Origin: Verrucomicrobiota bacterium
Lineage (GTDB): Bacteria; Verrucomicrobiota; Kiritimatiellia; B70-G9
Length of the DNA stretch: 5,483 nt
NCBI GenBank assembly: GCA_003641465.1
Contig: QNAJ01000116.1
Coordinates: forward strand, 1-5,483
Direction: 5' to 3'
Notes under the pieces: generated by a model
Databases searched by the model: none
What the model saw: only the letters and a program-made list of their open reading frames with translations
What the model was told of the DNA's origin: nothing
Position numbers and translations under genes: made by a program
Shown here: positions 1-5,483 of the stretch, piece after piece
How positions within the stretch are numbered: the stretch's first letter is position 1
Layout of the letters: the number at the start of each line of letters is the position of its first letter

Positions 1-562
1 AAGCGGTCGCCAGGGTATTATAAGTTTCCGCATTGAAGGGATCGGCACGCAATGCCCTCTCCAGCACCGCAATGGCTTCCTCGAACGTGCCCCGCTGCGT
101 GTATATCACTCCCAGCATCCGCAGCGCGGCGTCCATCTCAGGGTAGATCTCCAGTGCCTGCAGAGCATGTTTCTCGGCATGCGACCAGTCCCTCTGCAGC
201 AGATACTTGCGTGCGATCCGCATCTCCTCCATCGCTCGCGCTGCCGTCTCGGGCGAGACCACCTGTTTCGTCTCCGAAGTCGCCGCGGGCGCCGGCACCA
301 GCGCCGGCAGGGCGGACTGCCGCGTAATTCTCCGCGGGGTCACTGGAAGCGTTACCGGCTCCTCCTCCCTCGTCCGCCCGCCGTAGCGCAGCGTGACCAT
401 CAGCGCCGCCAGAGCGGATCCCAGCACGACCAGCAGGATGAAAGTGGCGATCCGGCGCCGTATTCGCGCGCGTATCTGAACCGGCGTAAGATCCACCACC
501 GCCCCGGAGGCCGGTGACTCCTCCGCTTTGGTCTCGTCCTGCTTTTCCACCTCGCCGTTCAT
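1..562 (-). CDS. Membrane-anchored TPR protein, N-terminal part (runs off left edge)
   Basis: This is an open frame of 187 codons with no stop before the window edge, so the C-terminus is missing. The N-terminus (about residues 1-39) is hydrophilic and ends in a basic stretch, RARIRRR. A hydrophobic segment follows at about 40-58 (TFILLVVLGSALAALMVTL), so the protein is probably a single-pass inner-membrane protein with its N-terminus inside. Residues 62-108 are a Pro/Ala/Thr-rich linker. From about 112 onward the sequence is helical with tetratricopeptide-like spacing, clearest in 147-180 (LGVIYTQRGTFEEAIAVLERALRADP), preceded by a weaker repeat ending in LEIYPEMDAA. TPRs usually mediate protein-protein contacts. 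The ATG overlaps the trpG stop by one base (TGATG), and no strong Shine-Dalgarno site is visible, which points to translational coupling with trpG. The membrane/TPR reading is fairly safe. The function is unknown and nothing ties it biochemically to tryptophan synthesis. Confidence 0.8.
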   Translation of the reverse strand, partial: MNGEVEKQDETKAEESPASGAVVDLTPVQIRARIRRRIATFILLVVLGSALAALMVTLRYGGRTREEEPVTLPVTPRRITRQSALPALVPAPAATSETKQVVSPETAARAMEEMRIARKYLLQRDWSHAEKHALQALEIYPEMDAALRMLGVIYTQRGTFEEAIAVLERALRADPFNAETYNTLATA

Positions 563-1152
563 CAGGCCGTTCCGGAGTAGCCGCTCAACTCCAGAAAATT
601 CGCCATCAGGGCCCGTCCTGCGCGGGTCAGAATCGACTCCGGATGAAACTGGACGCCGAAAACCGGAAGCTGCCGGTGACGTAGCCCCATGATCTCGCCG
701 TCATCCTCACTGTCCGCAGTCACTTCCAGTTCGGCCGGAAGGCTGTCGCGCTCCACCACCAGTGAATGGTAACGGGTCGCTTCGAACGGATTGGGCAGTC
801 CCTTAAACAGGTATTCGCCGTTGTGCCGGATCATGGAAGTCTTTCCATGCATAAGCCGCCCCGCGCGCACCACCCGGCCGCCGAACGCCGCCCCTACGCA
901 CTGGTGCCCCAGACAGACACCCAGCACCGGTATGCCCCTGCGGGCGGCCAGCCGGATCACGTCGCAGGAAATCCCCGCTTCCCGCGGCGTACAGGGACCC
1001 GGACTGATCACAATCCGTTCCGGGTCGGTCCCCACCGCTTCCTCCGCGGTCACCTCGTCGTTGCGCACCACGTGCAGTTCGGCACCCAGCTCACCCATCA
1101 GGTGAACCAGGTTGTAGGTAAAGGAATCATAGTTGTCTATTACCAGGATCAC
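562..1152 (-). CDS. trpG: Anthranilate synthase component II (glutamine amidotransferase)
   Basis: This 196-residue class I glutamine amidotransferase is of normal length for TrpG/PabA. It hydrolyses glutamine and passes ammonia to TrpE in the cytoplasm. The N-terminus MILVIDNYDSFTYNLV is typical of the family. PGP at 51-53 belongs to the oxyanion region. The nucleophile is Cys80 in GVCLGHQ, and His170 and Glu172 in QFHPES complete the triad. All catalytic residues are present. The start is a GTG at 1152-1150 that overlaps the trpE stop as GTGA; GGAGGAG lies 7 nt upstream, inside the trpE end. The overlap suggests that both subunits are made in equal amounts. In many bacteria one such protein serves both anthranilate and 4-amino-4-deoxychorismate synthesis, so a dual TrpG/PabA role cannot be excluded. 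The pairing with a TrpE bearing the LLES motif favours the tryptophan role. Confidence 0.95.
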   Translation of the reverse strand: MILVIDNYDSFTYNLVHLMGELGAELHVVRNDEVTAEEAVGTDPERIVISPGPCTPREAGISCDVIRLAARRGIPVLGVCLGHQCVGAAFGGRVVRAGRLMHGKTSMIRHNGEYLFKGLPNPFEATRYHSLVVERDSLPAELEVTADSEDDGEIMGLRHRQLPVFGVQFHPESILTRAGRALMANFLELSGYSGTA

Positions 1153-2666
1153 CGCGGGTCTCCTCCATGGGACTTCCAGCTGCGCGCTATCTCCAGCGCC
1201 TTCAGCATCCCGCGCGCCTTGTTGCAGGTCTCCTCGTACTCCCGTTCCGGGTCCGAATCAGCCACGATGCCCGCGCCAGCCTGTACATAGGCGGTGCCGC
1301 GATCGAACAGGATCGTGCGGATGGTGATGCAGGAATCCAGATTACCGTTAAAACTGAAATAGCCCACCGCTCCGGCATACGGTCCCCGGCGGACCGTCTC
1401 CAGCTCAGCGATGATCTGCATGGCCCGGATCTTCGGAGCGCCGCTCACCGTCCCCGCGGGAAAGGTCGCCCGCATGACGTCGAACATGTCCTTGGCCGGT
1501 GCCAGCCGCCCCACCACGTCGGAAACGATATGCATCACGTGGCTGTACCGCTCAATCACCATCAGCTCCGGAACCCGCACGCTCCCATAGGAGCATACGC
1601 GGCCGATGTCATTGCGGGCGAGGTCCACCAGCATAATATGCTCGGCCCGCTCCTTGGGATCAGCCAGCAGTTCCGCAGCCAGCCGTTCGTCCTCTGCGGG
1701 ATCTTCAGCACGGGGACGGGTACCCGCGATGGGCCGGATTTCTACATTACCTTCCTCGCACCGTACGTGCACTTCCGGCGATGATCCCACCATACTGCGC
1801 TCCCCGAGCTCCAGGAAAAACATGTAGGGGGACGGATTGAGTGAACGCAATGCCCGGTAGGCCGACAAAGGATCGACGTCGCCCGGCGCCTCGAAGCGCT
1901 GGGAAAGCACCACCTGAATCACATCGCCCGCGGAAATGTATTCCCGCACCCGCTGCACCGCCGCCTTGAACTGCTCTGGCTCCATGTTCGACCGAAAGTG
2001 CACATCCACCTGCGGCCGCGTGGGAGCCTCGGCCAGCCGATACGAAACCGGCGACGTCAACTGCCTATATACCCCTTCAATCCGTTCCGCAGCTTGATCG
2101 TATGCCCGGTCGGGATCGCCCTGCACGTGCGCGTCGGCCACAATCCGGATCGTGTGGCGGACGTGATCGAAAATTACCAGTGTATCCGCGATCATGAACA
2201 CCATGTCCGGCCACCCCAGTCCTTCGCCCCTGCTGAGCGGTACCCGTCTCTCCACCTGGGATATCCAGTCGTAAGAGATGTAGCCGACCGCGCCCCCGAA
2301 AAACCGTGGCAGCTCCGGGTCCGGGACCGCCTGGTATCCAGCCAGCACGTCGCGCAGCGCGTCCAGCGGATCGGTCCCTTCCCATCGCCGGAGCGTGCCT
2401 TCCTCGCCGATGACTTCCGCGCTGCACCCCCGGGCACGGAACACCAGGCGCGGGCTGCTGCCGATGAAAGAGTATCTTCCCAGCCGTTCACCGCCCTCCA
2501 CACTTTCCAGGAGAAACATCCCCCGCTCGGTTCCGGCGCCTCCCTGCCTCAGGGCCGCATAGGCGGAAACCGGCGTCGCCAGGTCCGCCAGGAATTCACG
2601 CCACACCGGAACCAGATTCCCCTCACGGCATCGCCTGCGGAATTCGTTTCTGGATGGCTCCAGCAT
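1149..2666 (-). CDS. trpE: Anthranilate synthase component I
   Basis: The protein has 505 residues from the ATG chosen here, a normal TrpE length. It converts chorismate to anthranilate using ammonia from TrpG, the first committed step of tryptophan synthesis. The N-terminal domain carries LLES at 52-55, the element that in known TrpE proteins lines the feedback tryptophan site, followed by RYSFIGSSP. The C-terminal chorismate-binding domain (about 233-492) has AGDVIQVVLSQRF, RPIAGTRPR (311-319), DLARNDIGR (348-356) and GTVSGAPK (405-412), then AGAVGYFSFNGNLDSCITIRT and QAGAGIVADSDPE. All hallmark motifs are intact. LLES favours TrpE over PabB, and feedback inhibition by tryptophan is inferred from it. 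The ATG at 2666 is preferred because GAGGT lies just upstream. The frame is open to a TTG at 2684, which would add six residues and overlap hisI, but that start lacks a clear ribosome binding site. The gene sits 7 nt after hisI and overlaps trpG by 4 nt. Confidence 0.95.
   Translation of the reverse strand: MLEPSRNEFRRRCREGNLVPVWREFLADLATPVSAYAALRQGGAGTERGMFLLESVEGGERLGRYSFIGSSPRLVFRARGCSAEVIGEEGTLRRWEGTDPLDALRDVLAGYQAVPDPELPRFFGGAVGYISYDWISQVERRVPLSRGEGLGWPDMVFMIADTLVIFDHVRHTIRIVADAHVQGDPDRAYDQAAERIEGVYRQLTSPVSYRLAEAPTRPQVDVHFRSNMEPEQFKAAVQRVREYISAGDVIQVVLSQRFEAPGDVDPLSAYRALRSLNPSPYMFFLELGERSMVGSSPEVHVRCEEGNVEIRPIAGTRPRAEDPAEDERLAAELLADPKERAEHIMLVDLARNDIGRVCSYGSVRVPELMVIERYSHVMHIVSDVVGRLAPAKDMFDVMRATFPAGTVSGAPKIRAMQIIAELETVRRGPYAGAVGYFSFNGNLDSCITIRTILFDRGTAYVQAGAGIVADSDPEREYEETCNKARGMLKALEIARSWKSHGGDPR
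1160..1166 (-). promoter_or_regulatory. Ribosome binding site of trpG inside trpE
   Basis: On the minus strand, GGAGGAG lies within the last codons of trpE, 7 nt before the GTG start of trpG. It supports the GTG start and the 4-nt overlapping arrangement. Confidence 0.75.
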
Positions 2667-2670
2667 CAAT

Positions 2671-2675
2671 ACCTC
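2671..2675 (-). promoter_or_regulatory. Ribosome binding site supporting the ATG start of trpE
   Basis: On the minus strand, GAGGT overlaps the hisI stop codon and is followed after 4 nt by ATG at 2666. It favours this start over the TTG at 2684. The spacer is shorter than usual. Confidence 0.5.
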
Positions 2676-3099
2676 ACGGGTCAAGGTTGATCAGTTTCCC
2701 GGTTTCGAAATCCAGCCGGCGGTAGAAGCAATTGCGCGGCCGGCCTTCCCGGTTCACCGTGTGGCAGATGCCGCCGCGGCGCGGGCGCACTCGGAAAAGC
2801 AGGGAGTTCTGCTCGCAGTTCACCCGCACTTCCACCAGGTCGAAGCGGTTGCCGGAACGGCTGCCTTTCTCCCACAACTCGTTCCGGGACGTACTCCAGA
2901 AAACCGCGGTGCGCGTCTCGATCGCCCGCTTCAGCGCCTCCTGATTGACGTAGGCCAGCAGGATCACTTCGCCGGTATCCGCGTCCTGTACCGCCACCGG
3001 AATGATGCCCGGCGAATTGGCCACCGCCTTCTCCAGCTTGCCGAAATCCAGCCGTAGCTCGTCTCCCTCTTCTATGGCCTTGCGTTCCTCCGCGTCCAT
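2674..3099 (-). CDS. hisI: Phosphoribosyl-AMP cyclohydrolase, divergent metal-site variant
   Basis: This 141-residue, single-domain HisI lacks the HisE pyrophosphohydrolase domain fused to it in some bacteria. It hydrolyses the adenine ring of 1-(5-phosphoribosyl)-AMP to give ProFAR, the third step of histidine synthesis, in the cytoplasm. Family signatures visible are LAYVNQEAL (48-56), TAVFWSTSRNELWEKGSRSGN (64-84), and the cysteines that normally bind zinc: Cys95, Cys112 (in CHT) and Cys124 (in NCFYRR). Two things differ from the textbook motif. The acidic DCDxD around the first cysteine reads NCEQN (94-98), and the CHTG-x2-SC spacing is stretched to CHTVNREGRPRNC. I believe a distinct HisI subfamily with this NCEQN form exists, but that is from memory. 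An ATG at 3099 follows GGAGG with a 7-nt spacer, and the gene starts 17 nt after hisF. Assignment is secure; the mechanistic meaning of the motif change is open. Confidence 0.92.
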   Translation of the reverse strand: MDAEERKAIEEGDELRLDFGKLEKAVANSPGIIPVAVQDADTGEVILLAYVNQEALKRAIETRTAVFWSTSRNELWEKGSRSGNRFDLVEVRVNCEQNSLLFRVRPRRGGICHTVNREGRPRNCFYRRLDFETGKLINLDP

Positions 3100-3106
3100 G
3101 TGCCCG

Positions 3107-3111
3107 CCTCC
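3107..3111 (-). promoter_or_regulatory. Ribosome binding site of hisI
   Basis: On the minus strand, GGAGG with a 7-nt spacer precedes the ATG at 3099. It lies in the 17-nt gap after the hisF stop, so hisI can start independently of hisF. Confidence 0.75.
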
Positions 3112-3116
3112 GTGGG

Positions 3117-3875
3117 TTACAGCCGTACCGGCACACCCTTGCTGCGCAGATACTCCTTGGCCTCCCGGATGCTGTACTCGCCGAAATGAAAGATCGAGGC
3201 GGCCAGGACCGCGTCGGCCTTCCCGATGGCCAGAGCCTCATAAAGATGCGCCAGACTCCCCGCTCCGCCCGAGGCGATCACTGGAACGCTCACTGCCTCG
3301 GCTACCGAACGGGTCAACTCCAGATCGTAACCGTCCCGTGTACCGTCGCGATCCATGCTGGTCAGCAGGATTTCGCCCGCGCCCCGCTGCACACCCTCCC
3401 GCGCCCACTCCACCGCCTCCCGGTCGGTGGGCACCCGGCCGCCGTGGGTGAATACCCGCCAGCCGCCGTCCGGATCGCGGCGGGCGTCAATGGCCAGCAC
3501 GATGCACTGACTGCCGAAAAGCTGCGCCGCTTCGCTGAGCAACTCCGGGTTTTGTACCGCCGCGGTGTTGATGCTGACCTTGTCGGCACCCGCCTCGAGC
3601 ATTGCCCGCACGTCGTCCACGGATCTCACCCCGCCGCCGGCGGTCAGTGGGACGAAGACCTGCTCTGCTACTGCCCTCACCACCTCCAGCATGGTCCGGC
3701 GCCCGTCCGAAGAAGCGGTAATGTCAAGAAACGCAATCTCGTCGGCGCCCGCTTCGCTGTACGCCCGCGCGATTTCCACCGGATCACCCGCATCCCGCAG
3801 GCGAACAAACTTCACCCCCTTGACCACCCTCCCGCCGGTCACGTCCAGGCACGGAATTATTCTCTTCGCCAGCAT
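3117..3875 (-). CDS. hisF: Imidazole glycerol phosphate synthase cyclase subunit
   Basis: This is a complete 252-residue (beta/alpha)8 barrel of usual HisF length. With the glutaminase HisH it converts PRFAR and ammonia into imidazole glycerol phosphate and AICAR, linking histidine and purine synthesis. The N-terminus MLAKRIIPCLDVTGGRVVKGVKF is diagnostic. Both catalytic aspartates are at the standard positions, Asp11 in PCLDV and Asp130 in LAIDARRD. Phosphate-binding loops LTAGGGVRS (78-86) and ASGGAGS (201-207) and the TSMDRDGT strand (172-179) are intact. The ATG at 3875 is chosen because it gives the canonical N-terminus; a GGAG lies 10 nt upstream. The frame stays open 62 codons further, but that stretch has no family similarity and crosses the divergent intergenic region. 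It appears to be the first gene of the minus-strand operon. HisH, HisA and the other his genes are not in this window. Confidence 0.97.
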   Translation of the reverse strand: MLAKRIIPCLDVTGGRVVKGVKFVRLRDAGDPVEIARAYSEAGADEIAFLDITASSDGRRTMLEVVRAVAEQVFVPLTAGGGVRSVDDVRAMLEAGADKVSINTAAVQNPELLSEAAQLFGSQCIVLAIDARRDPDGGWRVFTHGGRVPTDREAVEWAREGVQRGAGEILLTSMDRDGTRDGYDLELTRSVAEAVSVPVIASGGAGSLAHLYEALAIGKADAVLAASIFHFGEYSIREAKEYLRSKGVPVRL

Positions 3876-3905
3876 TTCGGTTCCACTCCGCCGGTTTCGA
3901 CCCCC

Positions 3906-3933
3906 ATAATAGCCTCCCGCACCCAAAAGTCCA
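3906..3933 (-). promoter_or_regulatory. Possible sigma70-type promoter of the hisF operon
   Basis: Reading the minus strand, TGGACT (3933-3928; 4 of 6 match to TTGACA) is separated by 16 nt from TATTAT (3911-3906; 5 of 6 match to TATAAT). Transcription would start near 3899, giving a leader of about 24 nt, too short for attenuation by a leader peptide. This is a pattern match by eye only. Confidence 0.4.
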
Positions 3934-4011
3934 CCAATCCCCCCACCCCGCCTGTAAATAAGCCACTCTTTTGGTATGTTCAGCGCCGGCCGGAAGGCGT
4001 ATTGTAAATAT

Positions 4012-4018
4012 GGAGGTG
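4012..4018 (+). promoter_or_regulatory. Ribosome binding site that sets the start of the plus-strand gene
   Basis: GGAGGTG is a near-perfect Shine-Dalgarno sequence, 9 nt before the ATG at 4028. It lies just after the alternative in-frame ATG at 4010, so the shorter start is favoured. Confidence 0.75.
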
Positions 4019-4027
4019 CTCGTTCGG

Positions 4028-5483
4028 ATGGCCGGACCCGACCAGAAGACGCCCGAGTCACCGGTGGAGCGCATCGCCGAACTGGTCCGGCGGCTCTGCA
4101 TATCGCTGTCCAACGTCACCATGTACGCCCCCGACCATCCGGTCGCCCGTAAATCCATTGACGAAGCCTACCGGCAGCTCCGCCTGGTGATCGAGTCCAA
4201 GAACAAACCCATCATTATCAGCTCGGCCGAAGGGCGGATTCTTTTCGAGGGCCTCCCCATCGAGGAGGCCAATCCCCTGGTTGCGCGCCTGGCGCGCTTC
4301 ATGGACGAATTGCATGTCAGCAATATTCAGTTCGCTCCGGAAATAACCGCCGAGGAATTCCATGCCTTCCACCGCATCCTCGCCGAAGGGACCGGAAGCA
4401 TCAACGAGCGCGGCGGCCTGAGCGAATGCCTCCGGAAGGCGGGAATCTCGCACATCACTACCCCCACCGCCAGCTATGTGCTGATCACCGAAGACGAAAA
4501 AGTCGTCTCCCGCAAAGCCAAGGTGGTCGAAGGCGAAAAAATCGCTGAGGACGAGGCCGAAGAAGAGCTGGCCCGCTATATGGTTCAACAGGTCCTGCGC
4601 CAGGCCCGCGAGAAAAAATGGCTGCTGGAGGAAATCAAGAACCGGCCGCAGAAAGTCGCCCAGCGCATTCTCGACGGAATCGAGCTGGCCACCTCCCGCG
4701 CGGAGCTGGGCAAGGACGCGGGCGACAGCATAGACATACTGATGCAGAACATCCGCATGATCGGCGAAGTCATCGCGCAGGAAAGTGGTGAGGCCACCAG
4801 TGACGTCGAAGACGTGGAAGCTGCTGTAGTCACGTTGGAAAAGGAGCTGCGTTCCCGCTCCCAGCAACTGATGTCTTCCAAAGTGGCCGCCGGCTTCATC
4901 AACGAAATCCTGGGCATCGTCACCAGCCTCGGCGACCAGATCCGTGCCCGCCGGGTTACCAGCGAAATCATCAAGGGACAGACCGGACTCAAGGCGGCCG
5001 AAAAGCTCCTGCGGAAGATGGCTTCCGACGATTCCCGCCGGGAGCAACTGCTGGCCGCCGTGCGTGACGCCGCTATCAAGCAGGGTCTCGGCGAAAAGGA
5101 CCTCAATCAGCTCATCAGTCGCATCAAGAAACAGCGTCGCCCGTCACGCCGGGCCCCACGCCGCAAGACTTTCGATCAGGCACTTGCCGACGGAATCTGC
5201 CAGCGTCTGAAAAAATTGTCCGTCGGTGACGATCAGCTCGCCCCCGCAGTGGAGTCTCTGGCCACCTTCCTGCAGAACCGCATGCAGGAAAGAGAAAAAA
5301 TGTGGGCCTCCATCGTCGCCGGTATCGGTGCGGTCCTGGAATCCTCCGGTGTGCCGGCCGTGGTCTGGGATTACGATGGTCGCCTGCGCCTGGTCACCGC
5401 GGCGGCCCGCAACATCCTGGGAACTTCTTCCGGACGGGTTTCCCCGGAATTCATGACCGTCGCCGGTGACCTCCAGCCGCCTC
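4028..5483 (+). CDS. Unidentified multidomain protein, possible signalling protein (runs off right edge)
   Basis: The frame is open for 485 codons with no stop before the edge, and GC-rich third positions support real coding. The ATG at 4028 is preferred because GGAGGTG ends 9 nt upstream; an in-frame ATG at 4010 has no comparable site. No signal peptide or membrane segment is seen. Residues 15-118 form a module with YAPDHP (33-38), a strand pair ending in ILFEGLPIEE (71-80) and FAPEITAEEFHAFHRIL (102-118). As I recall, modules of this type precede HD-type, kinase or similar output domains in environmental bacteria. Residues about 140-360 are charged and helical, including an acidic stretch EDEAEEELARY. 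Residues 365-380 are strongly basic (10 of 16 Arg/Lys). From about 440, VPAVVWDYDGRLRLVTAAARNILG resembles the start of a PAS sensor domain. The missing C-terminus probably holds the output domain, so function cannot be named. It diverges from hisF. Confidence 0.75.
   Translation, partial: MAGPDQKTPESPVERIAELVRRLCISLSNVTMYAPDHPVARKSIDEAYRQLRLVIESKNKPIIISSAEGRILFEGLPIEEANPLVARLARFMDELHVSNIQFAPEITAEEFHAFHRILAEGTGSINERGGLSECLRKAGISHITTPTASYVLITEDEKVVSRKAKVVEGEKIAEDEAEEELARYMVQQVLRQAREKKWLLEEIKNRPQKVAQRILDGIELATSRAELGKDAGDSIDILMQNIRMIGEVIAQESGEATSDVEDVEAAVVTLEKELRSRSQQLMSSKVAAGFINEILGIVTSLGDQIRARRVTSEIIKGQTGLKAAEKLLRKMASDDSRREQLLAAVRDAAIKQGLGEKDLNQLISRIKKQRRPSRRAPRRKTFDQALADGICQRLKKLSVGDDQLAPAVESLATFLQNRMQEREKMWASIVAGIGAVLESSGVPAVVWDYDGRLRLVTAAARNILGTSSGRVSPEFMTVAGDLQPP

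Larger units (their letters stand above)
3876..4027. other. Divergent intergenic region between hisF and the plus-strand gene
   Basis: This spacer of about 150 nt is the only sizeable non-coding stretch and must hold the control signals for both directions unless the promoters lie inside genes. It contains a possible hisF promoter, an 8-bp direct repeat TGTAAATA at 3953-3960 and 4003-4010, a C-rich tract on the plus strand around 3937-3952, and a GC-rich partial dyad (CGCC, 8-nt loop, GGCG) around 3984-3999. I saw no convincing sigma70 promoter for the plus-strand gene, no leader peptide, no T-box and no terminator hairpin with a T run. Confidence 0.7.

Noticed and set aside
2667..2684. TTG start of trpE at 2684
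   Set aside because: It would overlap hisI by 11 nt and has no clear ribosome binding site, whereas ATG at 2666 follows GAGGT. It cannot be fully excluded.
1998..2690. A 230-codon plus-strand open frame opposite the N-terminal half of trpE
   Set aside because: It is antisense to a clearly identified trpE with all its motifs; no recognisable domain.
3984..3999. GC-rich partial dyad as a terminator
   Set aside because: The stem is only four pairs with an eight-base loop and no T run follows in either direction.
3186..4007. A 273-codon plus-strand open frame opposite hisF
   Set aside because: It is the shadow of hisF and continues through the non-coding spacer; the protein has no family resemblance.
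4010..4027. ATG at 4010 as start of the plus-strand gene
   Set aside because: The strong GGAGGTG lies downstream of this codon and is well placed only for the ATG at 4028.
3876..4061. N-terminal extension of hisF by 62 codons
   Set aside because: The extension is Arg/Gly-rich with no HisF similarity, overlaps the start of the divergent gene and would place the canonical MLAKRIIPCLD N-terminus in the interior.
4058..5047. A 329-codon open frame on the minus strand opposite the unidentified plus-strand gene
   Set aside because: It lies wholly antisense to a longer frame with GC-rich third positions and a strong ribosome binding site. Its predicted protein has low-complexity Gly/Asp/Phe-rich character typical of the reverse reading of a charged helical protein, and no family motif.
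1..5483. Novel defence system, mobile element or CRISPR array
   Set aside because: No transposase, integrase, toxin-antitoxin, nuclease, terminal repeats or spaced repeats are visible; the left two-thirds is core amino-acid metabolism.

Overview
The window reads as a chromosomal segment from a GC-rich bacterium. Codons in the real genes mostly end in G or C, and most ribosome binding sites are clear GGAGG-type sites. The lineage cannot be fixed from this sequence. The gene order and the divergent HisI suggest an environmental phylum away from Enterobacteria and Bacilli, but this is inference only. There are no mobile elements, RNA genes, CRISPR arrays or convincing terminators.

Layout: from 3875 down to position 1 the minus strand carries a tightly packed run: hisF, hisI, trpE, trpG, then the start of an unidentified membrane-anchored TPR protein that runs off the left edge. 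The gaps are 17 nt (hisF/hisI) and 7 nt (hisI/trpE). They are followed by a 4-nt GTGA overlap (trpE/trpG) and a 1-nt TGATG overlap (trpG/TPR gene). This is the arrangement of one operon with translational coupling in its distal half. A possible sigma70-like promoter lies just upstream of hisF, with no leader peptide or attenuator visible.

A short divergent intergenic region (about 150 nt, 3876-4027) separates hisF from a plus-strand gene that starts at 4028 and runs off the right edge. It encodes a large protein that I cannot name. It has an N-terminal YAPDHP-containing module like those found ahead of some signalling proteins, a long charged helical middle, a strongly basic patch, and what looks like the start of a PAS domain at the cut edge.

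How the genes work together: HisF and HisI carry out two steps of histidine synthesis. HisI opens the adenine ring of phosphoribosyl-AMP. HisF, with HisH, makes imidazole glycerol phosphate and releases AICAR. TrpE and TrpG form anthranilate synthase, the first committed step to tryptophan. The window is therefore a mixed amino-acid biosynthesis operon with a possible signalling gene transcribed away from it. Most of it is ordinary housekeeping sequence. The points most worth a second look are the altered metal-binding motif of HisI, the TPR gene coupled to trpG, and the unidentified divergent gene.
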